DNA of 64,000 bases from a bacterium A37T11 (GTDB taxonomy: Bacteria > Bacteroidota > Bacteroidia > Sphingobacteriales > Sphingobacteriaceae): positions 62,001-126,000 of the forward strand of contig FOBR01000005.1 in NCBI GenBank assembly GCA_900109895.1, given 5' to 3'. Position 1 is the stretch's first letter. Every line of letters begins with the position of its first letter. The notes beneath the pieces were generated by a model. That model had not been told where the DNA came from. It ran no database searches and saw only the letters and a program-made list of their open reading frames with translations. Positions 15,024 through 24,136 of this stretch are shown one piece after another. The translations under genes were made by a program, and so were the position numbers.

Positions 15024-17582
15024 ATGAAGCACCTTTTCTTATTTATATGTTTTACGTTATTCTGGTCTGGACTGTCCTTGGCACAAATTGCGCCTGGCAG
15101 ACCCGCCCCGAAAGATGGCGAATTTAGTTTTTTAAGCCCTAAAGAATACATTATTGGCGGGGTCACCATCAGTGGTACGAAATTTTTAGATAACGACGTA
15201 TTGATCACGATCTCTAAACTTGGAAAGGGAGAGCGTATCGAAGTGCCGGGAGATGCCACTTCAGCGGCTATTAAAAATTTATGGGGACAGGGTTTGTTTG
15301 ATGATGTGCAGTTAAGCGTTGATTACGTTAAAGGCGATTCCATTTTTTTTAACATCCATGTGGTGGAACGGCCCAGGCTTACCCGTATAGATATAAACGG
15401 GCTGAGTAAAGGTCAAACAACAGATATTAAGAAAAAATTAAGCGAAAATACCGGAAAGATTATCAACGAAAATTTACTGAATACAACTAAACGGACTATT
15501 ACGACATTCCTGGGAGAAAAGGGCTATCTTTTTCCGGATATCCAGATATCTCAACTAAATGACAGCATCGAAAAAAATAATAAGATCTTATTGGTAAATG
15601 TTGATCGCAATCATAAAGTGCGTCCCAATAAAATTAGGTTTACGGGAAACAAGGTTTTTTCGCAGCATAAATTGCGGAAGTATTTTAAAAAATTACATCA
15701 GCGTGCCTGGTTCCGTATATTCGGGCCCGGTAAATTTACCGATGCCAAATATAAAGAAGCAAAAGAAACGTTGATCTCCAATCTTCAGAAACGCGGGTAT
15801 AGGGATGCTGAAATTCTCAAAGACACGGTTTATAAATACGATAATAAACATGTAAATATCGATTTGGACATCTATGAAGGCCGCCGATATTATTTCGGGA
15901 ATATCACCTGGCAAGGAAATGCAAAATATTCAGATTCTGTATTAAGTTTAATTTTGGGTATTGAGAAAGGACAGATATTTAGTGAGGAGGACTTGAACAC
16001 AAAGTTGAAAGGACCTACTAAAAACGGATCTGACGTATCAACCTTATACTTGGATGATGGCTATCTAACCTTTGATATAACTCCGGTACAAACTAAAATT
16101 TATGGCGATACCATCGATCTGGCCTTGCGCATTACCGAGGGGCCGCAGTATACCATCAATAAGGTGCTGATAAAAGGAAATGATATTACAAACGACAGGG
16201 TAGTCCGTAGGGAGATTCAAACAAAGCCTGGACAAAAGTTTTCAAAGTCTGCCATTATGCGCAGTACCAGGCAAATAGCACAATTGGGTAATTTTGATGA
16301 ACAAAAGACAAATCCATCACCTACCAATATCAACCCTCAAGAGGGTACGGTAGATATTGAATACAATGTGGCAGAAAAACCTTCAGACCAGGTAGAGTTA
16401 TCCGGAGGTTTTGGGGCGGGGCACATTATTGGAACACTGGGATTGACTTTTAATAACTTTTCAACCAGCAATCTCTTTAACAAAAGTGCTTGGAAACCAT
16501 TGCCAAAAGGTGACGGCCAAAAATTGAGTATTCGTGGACAAACCAGTGGCAAGCAATATAGCTCATACAGTTTTTCGTTTTCAGATCCTTGGTTCGGGGG
16601 TAAAAAGCCCATTTATTTTGGATTGAGTGCGTTCACTTCCTCCTCTTCGTATGGTGGGTTTGATTACTATACCGGAAAGCAGATTGCCGCAGATGCCGAC
16701 TTGCAACGTATTCGGATGAACGGGATTTCAGTTACCTTAGGGAAACGCCTGCAATGGCCGGATAACTGGTTTCAGTTAAATTATACGGTCAGTGTTGAAC
16801 AATACAAACTGCAAAACTGGACAGGCTTTTTGTTTGACAATGGTACGGCCTATAACCTGAACCTAACGCAAGAACTTAGTCGTAATTCGGTTGATGCCCC
16901 CATATATCCAACTTCAGGAGTAAATTTGAAATTTACCATACAGGTTACCCCACCCTACTCGCTATTCAATAAAATCAATTACCGTACCGCATCGGATGAG
17001 AAGCGGTATAAATGGACAGAGTATCATAAATGGAAATTTGACTCTGAATGGTACCAGACTATTTTTGGAAAATTGGTTTTAAAATCGCAGGCACGTTTCG
17101 GATTTCTGGGAACCTATAGTAATGAGACGGGACAATCAGCATTTGAACGGTTTAAACTGGGAGGAGATGGAATGCAGGGATTTGACTTTTTACAAGGATC
17201 AGAAATTATCGCCATGAGAGGATACTCTAACAGCGCTGTTATACCAGACGGTTCTAATCCAAGTATTGCACGGAACTCAGGAAGTCCACTCTATACCAAA
17301 TATCAGCTCGAACTAAGGCATCCGGTTATGCTGAATGACCAGGCAACTGTATTTATGTTAGCCTTTGCAGAAGCCGGTAACACTTGGAATCGTTTTCAGG
17401 ATTTCAACCCTTTCAAGGTAAGGCGGTCTATCGGCCTTGGTGCCCGAATATTCCTTCCGATCTTTGGTTTATTGGGTATTGATTATGGCCATGGCTTTGA
17501 TCCGGTACCTGGTATTCCCAACGGCCAGTGGCGACAGAATTTCACGTTTAGTATCATGCAGCAAATGGGTGGCTTCAATTAG
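15024..17582 (+). CDS. bamA: Outer-membrane protein assembly factor BamA
   Basis: An 852-residue Omp85 protein with signal peptide (SGLSLAQ). Five POTRA-like domains span residues 40-430, seen in repeated patterns such as ERPRLTRIDINGLSKG, NKIRFTGNKVFSQHKLRKYF and GPQYTINKVLIKGND. The 16-stranded barrel follows, with SFSFSDPWFGGKKPIYFG (the lid-lock region), GFDFLQGSEIIAMRGYSN (the conserved loop 6 with Arg-Gly-Tyr) and a final strand ending NFTFSIMQQMGGFN. It inserts barrel proteins into the outer membrane. Two OmpH/Skp chaperones follow, as expected. Confidence 0.97.
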   Translation: MKHLFLFICFTLFWSGLSLAQIAPGRPAPKDGEFSFLSPKEYIIGGVTISGTKFLDNDVLITISKLGKGERIEVPGDATSAAIKNLWGQGLFDDVQLSVDYVKGDSIFFNIHVVERPRLTRIDINGLSKGQTTDIKKKLSENTGKIINENLLNTTKRTITTFLGEKGYLFPDIQISQLNDSIEKNNKILLVNVDRNHKVRPNKIRFTGNKVFSQHKLRKYFKKLHQRAWFRIFGPGKFTDAKYKEAKETLISNLQKRGYRDAEILKDTVYKYDNKHVNIDLDIYEGRRYYFGNITWQGNAKYSDSVLSLILGIEKGQIFSEEDLNTKLKGPTKNGSDVSTLYLDDGYLTFDITPVQTKIYGDTIDLALRITEGPQYTINKVLIKGNDITNDRVVRREIQTKPGQKFSKSAIMRSTRQIAQLGNFDEQKTNPSPTNINPQEGTVDIEYNVAEKPSDQVELSGGFGAGHIIGTLGLTFNNFSTSNLFNKSAWKPLPKGDGQKLSIRGQTSGKQYSSYSFSFSDPWFGGKKPIYFGLSAFTSSSSYGGFDYYTGKQIAADADLQRIRMNGISVTLGKRLQWPDNWFQLNYTVSVEQYKLQNWTGFLFDNGTAYNLNLTQELSRNSVDAPIYPTSGVNLKFTIQVTPPYSLFNKINYRTASDEKRYKWTEYHKWKFDSEWYQTIFGKLVLKSQARFGFLGTYSNETGQSAFERFKLGGDGMQGFDFLQGSEIIAMRGYSNSAVIPDGSNPSIARNSGSPLYTKYQLELRHPVMLNDQATVFMLAFAEAGNTWNRFQDFNPFKVRRSIGLGARIFLPIFGLLGIDYGHGFDPVPGIPNGQWRQNFTFSIMQQMGGFN

Positions 17583-17613
17583 GCATTGGATTTGAGGGGT
17601 GTATATTTATTAA

Positions 17614-18183
17614 ATGATAAAATTGAAGGTAATGAAAAAATTAGGTAAGATATACAGGGCAGCAAGCTTAATCGTTGTTGTTTTTAGTTTCACCACCATT
17701 ACGGCATTTGCCCAGCGACTGGCCTATGTTGACAGTGAATATATTCTAAAGCAAATTCCGGAATATGCTTCAGCCCAAAAGCAAATTGACGCGCTATCCG
17801 TGCAATGGCAAAAAGAGGTGGACAGCCGTTTTGCAGATATTGAGAAAATGTATAAATCGTATCAACAGGATCAAGTTTTACTCAGCGAAGAAATGCGACG
17901 TCAGCGAGAGAACGCCATTGTACAAAAAGAAAAGGAAGCGAAAGACTTTCAAAAGCTTAAATTTGGTTTTGAAGGCGATTTGTTCAAGGAACGCCAAAAG
18001 TTGATTAAGCCCATCCAAGATCGGGTCTCTAAAGCTATACAATCCATTGCAACGGATCAGGGACTTGATATAGTGTTAGATAAAGGAAGCGAAGTAACTT
18101 TTCTCTTTGCAAACCCACGCTTGGATAAAAGTAATGATGTCATTACTAAGTTGGGTTATAAGCCCGGAACTGTTGCAAAATAG
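17614..18183 (+). CDS. OmpH/Skp-family periplasmic chaperone (first copy)
   Basis: A 189-residue protein with a signal peptide ending TAFAQ. The mature part starts RLAYVDSEYILKQIPEYASA, the family opening, then has a long charged coiled coil (the tentacle helices: EKMYKSYQQDQVLLSEEMR, EKEAKDFQKLKFG) and returns to the beta core in GLDIVLDKGSEVTFLFANPR. Skp proteins trap unfolded outer-membrane proteins and hand them to BamA, encoded 31 bases upstream. The start could also be the internal ATG at 17632 (MKKLGK), which keeps the signal peptide. Confidence 0.92.
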   Translation: MIKLKVMKKLGKIYRAASLIVVVFSFTTITAFAQRLAYVDSEYILKQIPEYASAQKQIDALSVQWQKEVDSRFADIEKMYKSYQQDQVLLSEEMRRQRENAIVQKEKEAKDFQKLKFGFEGDLFKERQKLIKPIQDRVSKAIQSIATDQGLDIVLDKGSEVTFLFANPRLDKSNDVITKLGYKPGTVAK

Positions 18184-18272
18184 CAAAGACTTACCTATTA
18201 TTGTAATAATAAAAAGGGTATAAATAAAAAATAATTCGAACGAAAGCACATTAATAAAACAATTTAATTTTA

Positions 18273-18869
18273 ATGAAACATTTAATAAAAGCAGCTGTTG
18301 TGGCAGCGATGGTATTTTTTACAGGCAGTGTAACAATGGCCCAACAAAAATTAGGACATTTAAATACACAAGAAATTTATCAATACTTACCGGATGTAAA
18401 AACGGCAACAGATGCCTATCAGGCATTCGCTAAGACAAAACAAGATGAGCTAGAGCAAATGGGAGCTGAAGCTCGTAAAAAATACGCCGCATTTCAGGAA
18501 AAACAACAAAGCAGAAGTGAAGCTAATAAAGCAACAGTAGATCCAGAACTTCAGGCAATGGATACTGAACTAACCGGCTTGCAAACGCGTATTCAGGAAG
18601 CACAACAGAAAGCGCAACAGGATGTGCAACAAAAACAACAAGAGTTGTTTTTGCCAATTCAAACCAAGATTGATAATGCCATTAAAGCGGTTGCCAAAGA
18701 AAAGGGTTATACCTATGTATTTGATTCAGCATCTCCAGAAGTGAAATATTTTGAAGGAGGAGATGATTTGTTGGCAGATGTGAAAACCAAATTGGGGATT
18801 GCTGCTAACGCAAAACCCGTGATAACCCCACAAGGGTCAGGTGCGGGTGCCTCTCCTACATCAAAATAA
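18273..18869 (+). CDS. OmpH/Skp-family periplasmic chaperone (second copy)
   Basis: A 198-residue paralogue of the gene before it. After the signal peptide (SVTMAQ) it begins KLGHLNTQEIYQYLPDVKTA, then forms a Gln/Lys-rich coiled coil (EAQQKAQQDVQQKQQEL) and a core strand YTYVFDSASPEVKYFEGGDD. The C-terminus adds a low-complexity Gly/Ala/Ser/Pro tail (QGSGAGASPTSK) absent from the first copy. It ends the uppS-bamA-ompH run; a strong terminator lies 52 bases downstream. Confidence 0.93.
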   Translation: MKHLIKAAVVAAMVFFTGSVTMAQQKLGHLNTQEIYQYLPDVKTATDAYQAFAKTKQDELEQMGAEARKKYAAFQEKQQSRSEANKATVDPELQAMDTELTGLQTRIQEAQQKAQQDVQQKQQELFLPIQTKIDNAIKAVAKEKGYTYVFDSASPEVKYFEGGDDLLADVKTKLGIAANAKPVITPQGSGAGASPTSK

Positions 18870-18920
18870 GAAATTGTGATGCGCATAAGATATGCGTTAG
18901 ATAACACTTAATTAAGAATT

Positions 18921-18955
18921 AAAATACCTCTTAAATTTCAAGAGGTATTTTTTTT
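18921..18955 (+). terminator. Rho-independent terminator after the bamA-ompH run
   Basis: A perfect 12-bp stem, AAAATACCTCTT with AAGAGGTATTTT, encloses a 7-base loop and is followed directly by T residues (eight T in a row with the end of the stem). It is placed right after the second ompH gene. Confidence 0.88.
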
Positions 18956-19038
18956 GAACTATTTATTTGACAATATATAGTATTTTTTTTCTATTTTTAT
19001 CAAAAAAATTACAATTGTAGACATTAATTATATCAGAA

Positions 19039-19425
19039 ATGGAAAATGAGAATCCTTTTACAGCACCGGTATCAACACCAGATAATGGAAAAACGGTTGG
19101 AATTATTTCTTATTTAACGATCATCGGATGGCTGATCGCTTATTTTGCCTACCATAAAGATAACAAAACCGAATTAGGCAGTTATCAGTTGAGGCAAACC
19201 CTGTTGCTATACATTGCGGCAGCTATTATTGCAATAATCCTCCGGATTATCAGCGGTTTGTTGCTATTTTCTGGTGGATTCGAACTTGTCATCATACTTA
19301 ATTATGGGGTACAGATCGCTATGTTTATTTTCTGGATCATTGGCTTTATTGGTGCCCTTAATGGTACTAAAAAACCAATTCCGCTCATTGGCGATAGGGC
19401 ACAAACAATGTTTATTAGTATTTAA
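19039..19425 (+). CDS. Small membrane protein, DUF4870-like
   Basis: A 128-residue protein with three or four hydrophobic segments. A short polar N-terminus is followed by GIISYLTIIGWLIAYFAYH, then KTELGSYQLRQTLLLYIAAA, a further long hydrophobic segment, and a C-terminal IPLIGDRAQTMF. The pattern of 'SYLTIIGWLIAY' and 'FHLRQ/YQLRQ' is that of DUF4870/Tic20-like proteins, of unknown function. It stands alone between the terminator of the ompH genes and nuoH. Confidence 0.75.
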   Translation: MENENPFTAPVSTPDNGKTVGIISYLTIIGWLIAYFAYHKDNKTELGSYQLRQTLLLYIAAAIIAIILRIISGLLLFSGGFELVIILNYGVQIAMFIFWIIGFIGALNGTKKPIPLIGDRAQTMFISI

Positions 19426-19577
19426 TCGCCTATAAAAAATTAATTTAAGTAGCAATCCGGCAAATGGAAAGTTTTCGTTATTGTTTTAGAATCATTCAAA
19501 ATAAAAACGCTATATCATTTAATATTTCATGCCGATTGTTTAAGTTTGCACCCGACTAATTTTATAGAGATACTACA

Positions 19578-20651
19578 TTGATTTTTTATCTGACATATAT
19601 ACTTAGTGGGGCATTGCTATTTGGGTTTATTGCGGCATTTACCTTGTTTGCAGTATATGCAGAGCGAAAGGTAGCGGGTTTTGTTCAAGACCGGCTCGGT
19701 CCTATGGAAACAGGTAAATTCGGTACATTACAAACCCTGGCTGATATTCTTAAATTAATACAAAAAGAATTTATCACTCCAGGGCTTGCTGATGCCAGGC
19801 TTTTTACGGTAGCACCAGTAGTCATTTTTATGGCAGTATTCATGGGATTTGCCGCGATGCCATGGGCTCCCGGATTAGTTCCTTCTAATTTAAATTTGGG
19901 TTTATTTTTTGTATTGTCAGTTATTTCTGTTGAAGCGATTGGCATTTTGATGGCAGGGTGGGGTTCTAATAATAAATTTTCCCTACTCGGTGCCATGAGG
20001 GCAGTGGCACAGATTATATCTTATGAAATACCGGCTGGGATGGCCCTAATCTCCGCGATTATGATAGCGCAAAGTCTGAATTTACAAGAAATTGCCGTTA
20101 ATCAGGGTATACTTTCAAAAGAATCTCTACGTTTTCTAGGTATTTGGGAAGTGGCAGATACGGGTGGTTTTCTATCCTGGAATATTTTTCAGGCCCCCCA
20201 CCTCCTGTTGGCCTATGCTATATATTTTGTAGCATCATTAGCTGAATGCAACCGGGCACCATTTGATATTCCGGAAGCTGAATCAGAACTGGTGGGTGGC
20301 TATCATACCGAATACGGAGGGCTGCGTTTTGCTTTTATGATGCTTTCAGAATATGCGCTCATGTTTTTAACCGCGATGATTGGAGTGGTGTTGTTTCTGG
20401 GGGCCTGGAATAGCCCATTACCAACTATCGGAAGTTTCAAACTGGCAGAATGGACTACAGGAACTATATGGGGTATGTGCTGGATATTGCTAAAAACGCT
20501 TAGTATTGTAGGCGTCCAGATCTGGATACGTTGGACGTTGCCGCGCCTTCGTGCAGATCAATTAATGAGCTTTTGCTGGAAGGTACTTACTCCCCTGGCT
20601 TTTCTATCCATGGCGATTTCAGGGATATGGCGTGTGTTTGTAATGAATTAG
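19578..20651 (+). CDS. nuoH: NADH-quinone oxidoreductase subunit H
   Basis: A 357-residue integral membrane protein with about eight helices. It has the NuoH quinone-site signatures VYAERKVAGFVQDRLGPMETG near residue 26 and SLAECNRAPFDIPEAESELVGGYHTEYGG near residue 218. The gene begins at TTG (19578); no ATG in frame would keep the first helix. It is the first gene of a compact nuoHIJKLMN run and encodes the subunit that holds the quinone-binding site between the arms of complex I. Genes nuoA-G are not next to it. A -7-like TAAGTTTG at 19541-19548 is a candidate promoter. Confidence 0.96.
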   Translation: MIFYLTYILSGALLFGFIAAFTLFAVYAERKVAGFVQDRLGPMETGKFGTLQTLADILKLIQKEFITPGLADARLFTVAPVVIFMAVFMGFAAMPWAPGLVPSNLNLGLFFVLSVISVEAIGILMAGWGSNNKFSLLGAMRAVAQIISYEIPAGMALISAIMIAQSLNLQEIAVNQGILSKESLRFLGIWEVADTGGFLSWNIFQAPHLLLAYAIYFVASLAECNRAPFDIPEAESELVGGYHTEYGGLRFAFMMLSEYALMFLTAMIGVVLFLGAWNSPLPTIGSFKLAEWTTGTIWGMCWILLKTLSIVGVQIWIRWTLPRLRADQLMSFCWKVLTPLAFLSMAISGIWRVFVMN

Positions 20652-20661
20652 CTCTATAGAG

Positions 20662-21225
20662 GTGTTTAAGTTAGTGATCCATGCTTTTCTGACGGCGATT
20701 AAGGGGTTAAGCCTTACTCTCAAGCATTTATTTGCTGCTTCACACACCCGAGAGGGCTTGGATATTCGAAGCGAAGATTATTTCTCAGGCCAGCAAGGGG
20801 TAACCACCATCCAGTACCCCCACCAGGAACTGCCTATTCCGGAAGTGGCCCGTTATCAGCTGGATGTAGAAATGGACGATTGTATTGTATGTGACCTCTG
20901 CGCAAAAGCTTGCCCGGTTGACTGTATTTCCATTGAATCAATTAAGGCCACCGGAACCATTGGTAAAACATCGGATGGCAGTACAAAACGTTTGTATGCA
21001 GCCAAGTTTGATATTGATATGGCCAAATGCATGTATTGTGGGCTTTGTACAGTGGTTTGCCCTACGGAATGTATTACCATGACTAACCAATATGACCGCA
21101 GCATGCCCGATTTAAAAGGGATGCTTTACCAATTTGCGGACATGACCGATGAAGAAGTGGCTGAAAAACGTAAGGAATTGGCCGAATTTCAGGCTGGAAA
21201 ACAGGAAGGCAAGCAACCATTATGA
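20662..21225 (+). CDS. nuoI: NADH-quinone oxidoreductase subunit I
   Basis: A 187-residue ferredoxin-like subunit with two complete 4Fe-4S motifs, CIVCDLCAKACPVDC and CMYCGLCTVVCPTEC, carrying clusters N6a and N6b that pass electrons towards quinone. The start is GTG at 20662, 10 bases after nuoH. The stop overlaps the start of nuoJ (ATGA type). NuoI has an amphipathic N-terminus that docks on NuoH. Confidence 0.97.
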   Translation: MFKLVIHAFLTAIKGLSLTLKHLFAASHTREGLDIRSEDYFSGQQGVTTIQYPHQELPIPEVARYQLDVEMDDCIVCDLCAKACPVDCISIESIKATGTIGKTSDGSTKRLYAAKFDIDMAKCMYCGLCTVVCPTECITMTNQYDRSMPDLKGMLYQFADMTDEEVAEKRKELAEFQAGKQEGKQPL

Positions 21226-21770
21226 CTGCTGAATTGCTGATTTTTTATGTACTGGCTGCTTCAGCCTTGGTTTCTGCACTGTTAGTGGTTAGTATGAAAA
21301 ACCTGGCAAGGGCATTATTCCTATTGTTTGTGACCCTATTTTCGGTGGCGGGCCTCTTTATTTTCTGCCTCGCCGATTTTATAGCGCTTACCCAGATAAT
21401 GGTTTATGTAGGAGGGGTCCTGGTGTTAATGCTATTTGCCTTTATGCTTTCAAACAAAGAATTGCTAAATGATCTTCAAAAAGGGTTAACCGGCTTTTTT
21501 GCTTTACCCAGGTGGCAGGCATTGATTATAACCGCAGGCATGGGCTTTATACTTATTCACATGGCAATAAACATGGGCTCAAATCTTCCAAAATGGGTGA
21601 CTGAAGCTGCCCGGGAAGGAAAAATTTTTACCCCAACCGACCATACAGAAAAACACATAGGTCTGCAACTGATGACCCGCTACTTATTGCCTTTTGAATT
21701 AATATCATTGGTGCTACTGATGGCCTTAATGGGAGCAGCCCATTTAACAAGAAAGGAACCAAAACCATGA
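21222..21770 (+). CDS. nuoJ: NADH-quinone oxidoreductase subunit J
   Basis: A 182-residue membrane subunit with five hydrophobic segments. The conserved middle helix is seen in DFIALTQIMVYVGGVLVLMLFAFML, where the pi-bulge Tyr-Val-Gly-Gly is typical of NuoJ. The C-terminal part has a longer hydrophilic loop (GKIFTPTDHTEKHIGLQ) before the last helix. Overlaps of 4 bases with nuoI and nuoK show tight translational coupling. Confidence 0.95.
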   Translation: MTAELLIFYVLAASALVSALLVVSMKNLARALFLLFVTLFSVAGLFIFCLADFIALTQIMVYVGGVLVLMLFAFMLSNKELLNDLQKGLTGFFALPRWQALIITAGMGFILIHMAINMGSNLPKWVTEAAREGKIFTPTDHTEKHIGLQLMTRYLLPFELISLVLLMALMGAAHLTRKEPKP

Positions 21771-22072
21771 TAACGCTGTCCCATTTTATGGTTTTAAGCG
21801 CAGCTTTATTCAGTATTGGTTTGTACGGAGTGCTATCAAGAAGGAACGCCGTATTAATTTTGGCGGGTATTGAGCTAATGATAAACGCGGCGATTCTAAA
21901 TCTGGTTGCTTTTGGAAAGTTTGATAAGGTACACGATGCGGGGCAGGTATTTGCCCTATTTGCCATTGTACTGGCCGCGGCGGCAGTCGCGGTGGCTCTG
22001 GCCATAATTCTTCAGGTGTACAAATATTATAAAACGATCAATCCGGAAGATATCCGGCAATTAAAAGATTAA
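21767..22072 (+). CDS. nuoK: NADH-quinone oxidoreductase subunit K
   Basis: A 101-residue protein with three hydrophobic helices and the two conserved membrane Glu residues, in ILAGIELMINAAILN and, following it, the region ALFAIVLAAAAVAVALA. NuoK is the smallest antiporter-like subunit and takes part in proton transfer. It overlaps nuoJ by 4 bases and is followed by nuoL 12 bases later. Confidence 0.96.
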   Translation: MITLSHFMVLSAALFSIGLYGVLSRRNAVLILAGIELMINAAILNLVAFGKFDKVHDAGQVFALFAIVLAAAAVAVALAIILQVYKYYKTINPEDIRQLKD

Positions 22073-22084
22073 GGTAAAAACGGA

Positions 22085-24136
22085 TTGGAACAGCTGCAAC
22101 ATCACAACTTTTCTATACTGGCTGCGCTCCTGGCCGCAGGTATGCCCTTACTTTCTTTCTGTTGGTCTGCCCTTAGAGGTAAACAGCAAAAAAGCGGTTA
22201 TACGGCTATTATGGCCATAGCGATAAGCATGATCTGTTCCATCTATCTTTTCTCCAGGTATTGGAATAAGGAAGAACTGAACGAGCAGGTCACTTGGTTT
22301 CGCATAGGTGACCATTCGTTTATGGCCGGAATACTACTAAACAACCTTTCGGTATTGATGCTTGTGCTCATATCATCCATTGCATTGCTCGTGCACATCT
22401 ATTCAACCGCTTACATGAAAGGCGATCCAGGTATCCATCGTTACTGGATGTATTTGAGTCTATTTTGTGCAGCCATGCTGGGCTTAGTGATGGCCGATAA
22501 TTTGTTGCTCATGTATATGTGCTGGGAGCTTGTTGGGTTTGCCTCTTACCTGCTCATTGGTTTTTGGTTTACCAAAGAATCGGCCGTGCAGGCCAACAAA
22601 AAGGCATTCATAATAAATCGGATTGGCGATCTGGGCTTTTTAACAGGCATTGCATTGATCTACGCGCAGTTTGGAACATTGGATATTAAGCCCCTTTTTT
22701 CAAATGAGCCATTATGGAGCGTATCAGAAGTCGTTAGTGGAAATTGGCTGGGAGCGGGGCACCAAATACCGGCCGTTTGGCTTACTGTAGCCGGCTTGGC
22801 ATTTTTTGTGGGAGCAATAGCTAAGTCAGCACAGTTTCCCCTGCATACCTGGCTGCCCGATGCCATGGAAGGCCCCACATCCGTATCCTCGCTAATTCAT
22901 GCCGCTACCATGGTGGCAGCGGGCGTGTTCTTGCTGGCGCGCGTTTTTCCATTATTCAATGAAACGGTGCTGACAATCATGGCCATCATTGGGTCTTTTA
23001 CAGCACTGATGGCGGCAACCATTGCATTGACACAACATGATCTGAAAAAAATACTGGCCTTTTCAACCATCTCTCAGCTCGGATTTATGATTTCGGCCGT
23101 TGGTATAGGCATACCAGGTATAGCCATGTTCCATTTAGTTACGCATGCCATCTTTAAATGTTTATTGTTCCTGGCGGCAGGAGTGGTCATCCACGAAATG
23201 CAGCATGCTAACCAAAAAAGTCAGCCAGGTTCAGACCCGCAGGACATTAGGCAAATGGGAGGGCTGAAAAGATATATGCCCATAACTACTACGGTGGCCA
23301 TTGTGGGCGCCATGGCACTGTCAGGGCTGCCATTAACTTCAGGATACCTTTCCAAGGACGCGCTTTTGATCAGTGCCTTTGAGTGGGCTGACCTGCGCTT
23401 TGGACCTACGATAATCATCCCAATATCGTTGCTTATCAGCAGCGTGCTTACCAGCTTTTACATAGCAAGGCTCATTATTAAAGTATTTTTCGGGAAACAG
23501 CGTATCTATCCTGGCAATCCGGAGAAATTGGATATTCGGGAGGCCTTTCCGGCGATGCTGATACCGATGATTATTTTAGGATTGGCCGCCTTATTTCCCT
23601 TTTTTTCGGCCAACCCACTGGTATTTGAACATAGTTGGTTGCTGGAAGGTTTTGACAGGCCCGAAACCTTAGAACGCATGAACCTGTACCACACCATGGT
23701 TCCTGCAGCTGTCAATTTATTAGGTATCTCGGTCATATATATAGCTTGGCGATGGTATGCAGAGAACACGTACCCACTCAAAACCAGCGGGTTTTTATAT
23801 CGTTTTTCCTATTTCCAGTGGTACATAGACCGGTTGCAGACAGATTATCTGGTCAGACCTGTAATGCTATTCTCAGCAGCTTGCGCTAGTTTTGACCGCA
23901 AGGTGCTTGATGGATTTATAAATGTTGTAAAAAATGCCGGACTATGGTTGGCCCGGCTGGCTGCCTGGGTTGATCAATATATAGTTGATGGGCTGGTAAA
24001 CGGCATCGCTGGCCTGGCCTTTTGGCTGGGCAACGTATTACGGCGCTCACAAAATGGGCGGGTTCAATACTACATGCTCAGCATGTTTATAATTGTCTTA
24101 ATGGTATGGCTGTTTAATTTTATAGTTCACGCATGA
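22085..24136 (+). CDS. nuoL: NADH-quinone oxidoreductase subunit L
   Basis: A 683-residue antiporter-like subunit with many helices, the length usual for NuoL. It has MYMCWELVGFASYLLIGFW (the conserved Glu), KSAQFPLHTWLPDAMEGPTSVSSLIHAATMVAAG (the conserved Lys and His) and the long amphipathic C-terminal lateral helix. The start is TTG (22085); the first ATG lies at residue 20, inside the first helix, so the TTG start is preferred. The stop overlaps the start of nuoM (ATGA). Confidence 0.97.
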   Translation: MEQLQHHNFSILAALLAAGMPLLSFCWSALRGKQQKSGYTAIMAIAISMICSIYLFSRYWNKEELNEQVTWFRIGDHSFMAGILLNNLSVLMLVLISSIALLVHIYSTAYMKGDPGIHRYWMYLSLFCAAMLGLVMADNLLLMYMCWELVGFASYLLIGFWFTKESAVQANKKAFIINRIGDLGFLTGIALIYAQFGTLDIKPLFSNEPLWSVSEVVSGNWLGAGHQIPAVWLTVAGLAFFVGAIAKSAQFPLHTWLPDAMEGPTSVSSLIHAATMVAAGVFLLARVFPLFNETVLTIMAIIGSFTALMAATIALTQHDLKKILAFSTISQLGFMISAVGIGIPGIAMFHLVTHAIFKCLLFLAAGVVIHEMQHANQKSQPGSDPQDIRQMGGLKRYMPITTTVAIVGAMALSGLPLTSGYLSKDALLISAFEWADLRFGPTIIIPISLLISSVLTSFYIARLIIKVFFGKQRIYPGNPEKLDIREAFPAMLIPMIILGLAALFPFFSANPLVFEHSWLLEGFDRPETLERMNLYHTMVPAAVNLLGISVIYIAWRWYAENTYPLKTSGFLYRFSYFQWYIDRLQTDYLVRPVMLFSAACASFDRKVLDGFINVVKNAGLWLARLAAWVDQYIVDGLVNGIAGLAFWLGNVLRRSQNGRVQYYMLSMFIIVLMVWLFNFIVHA

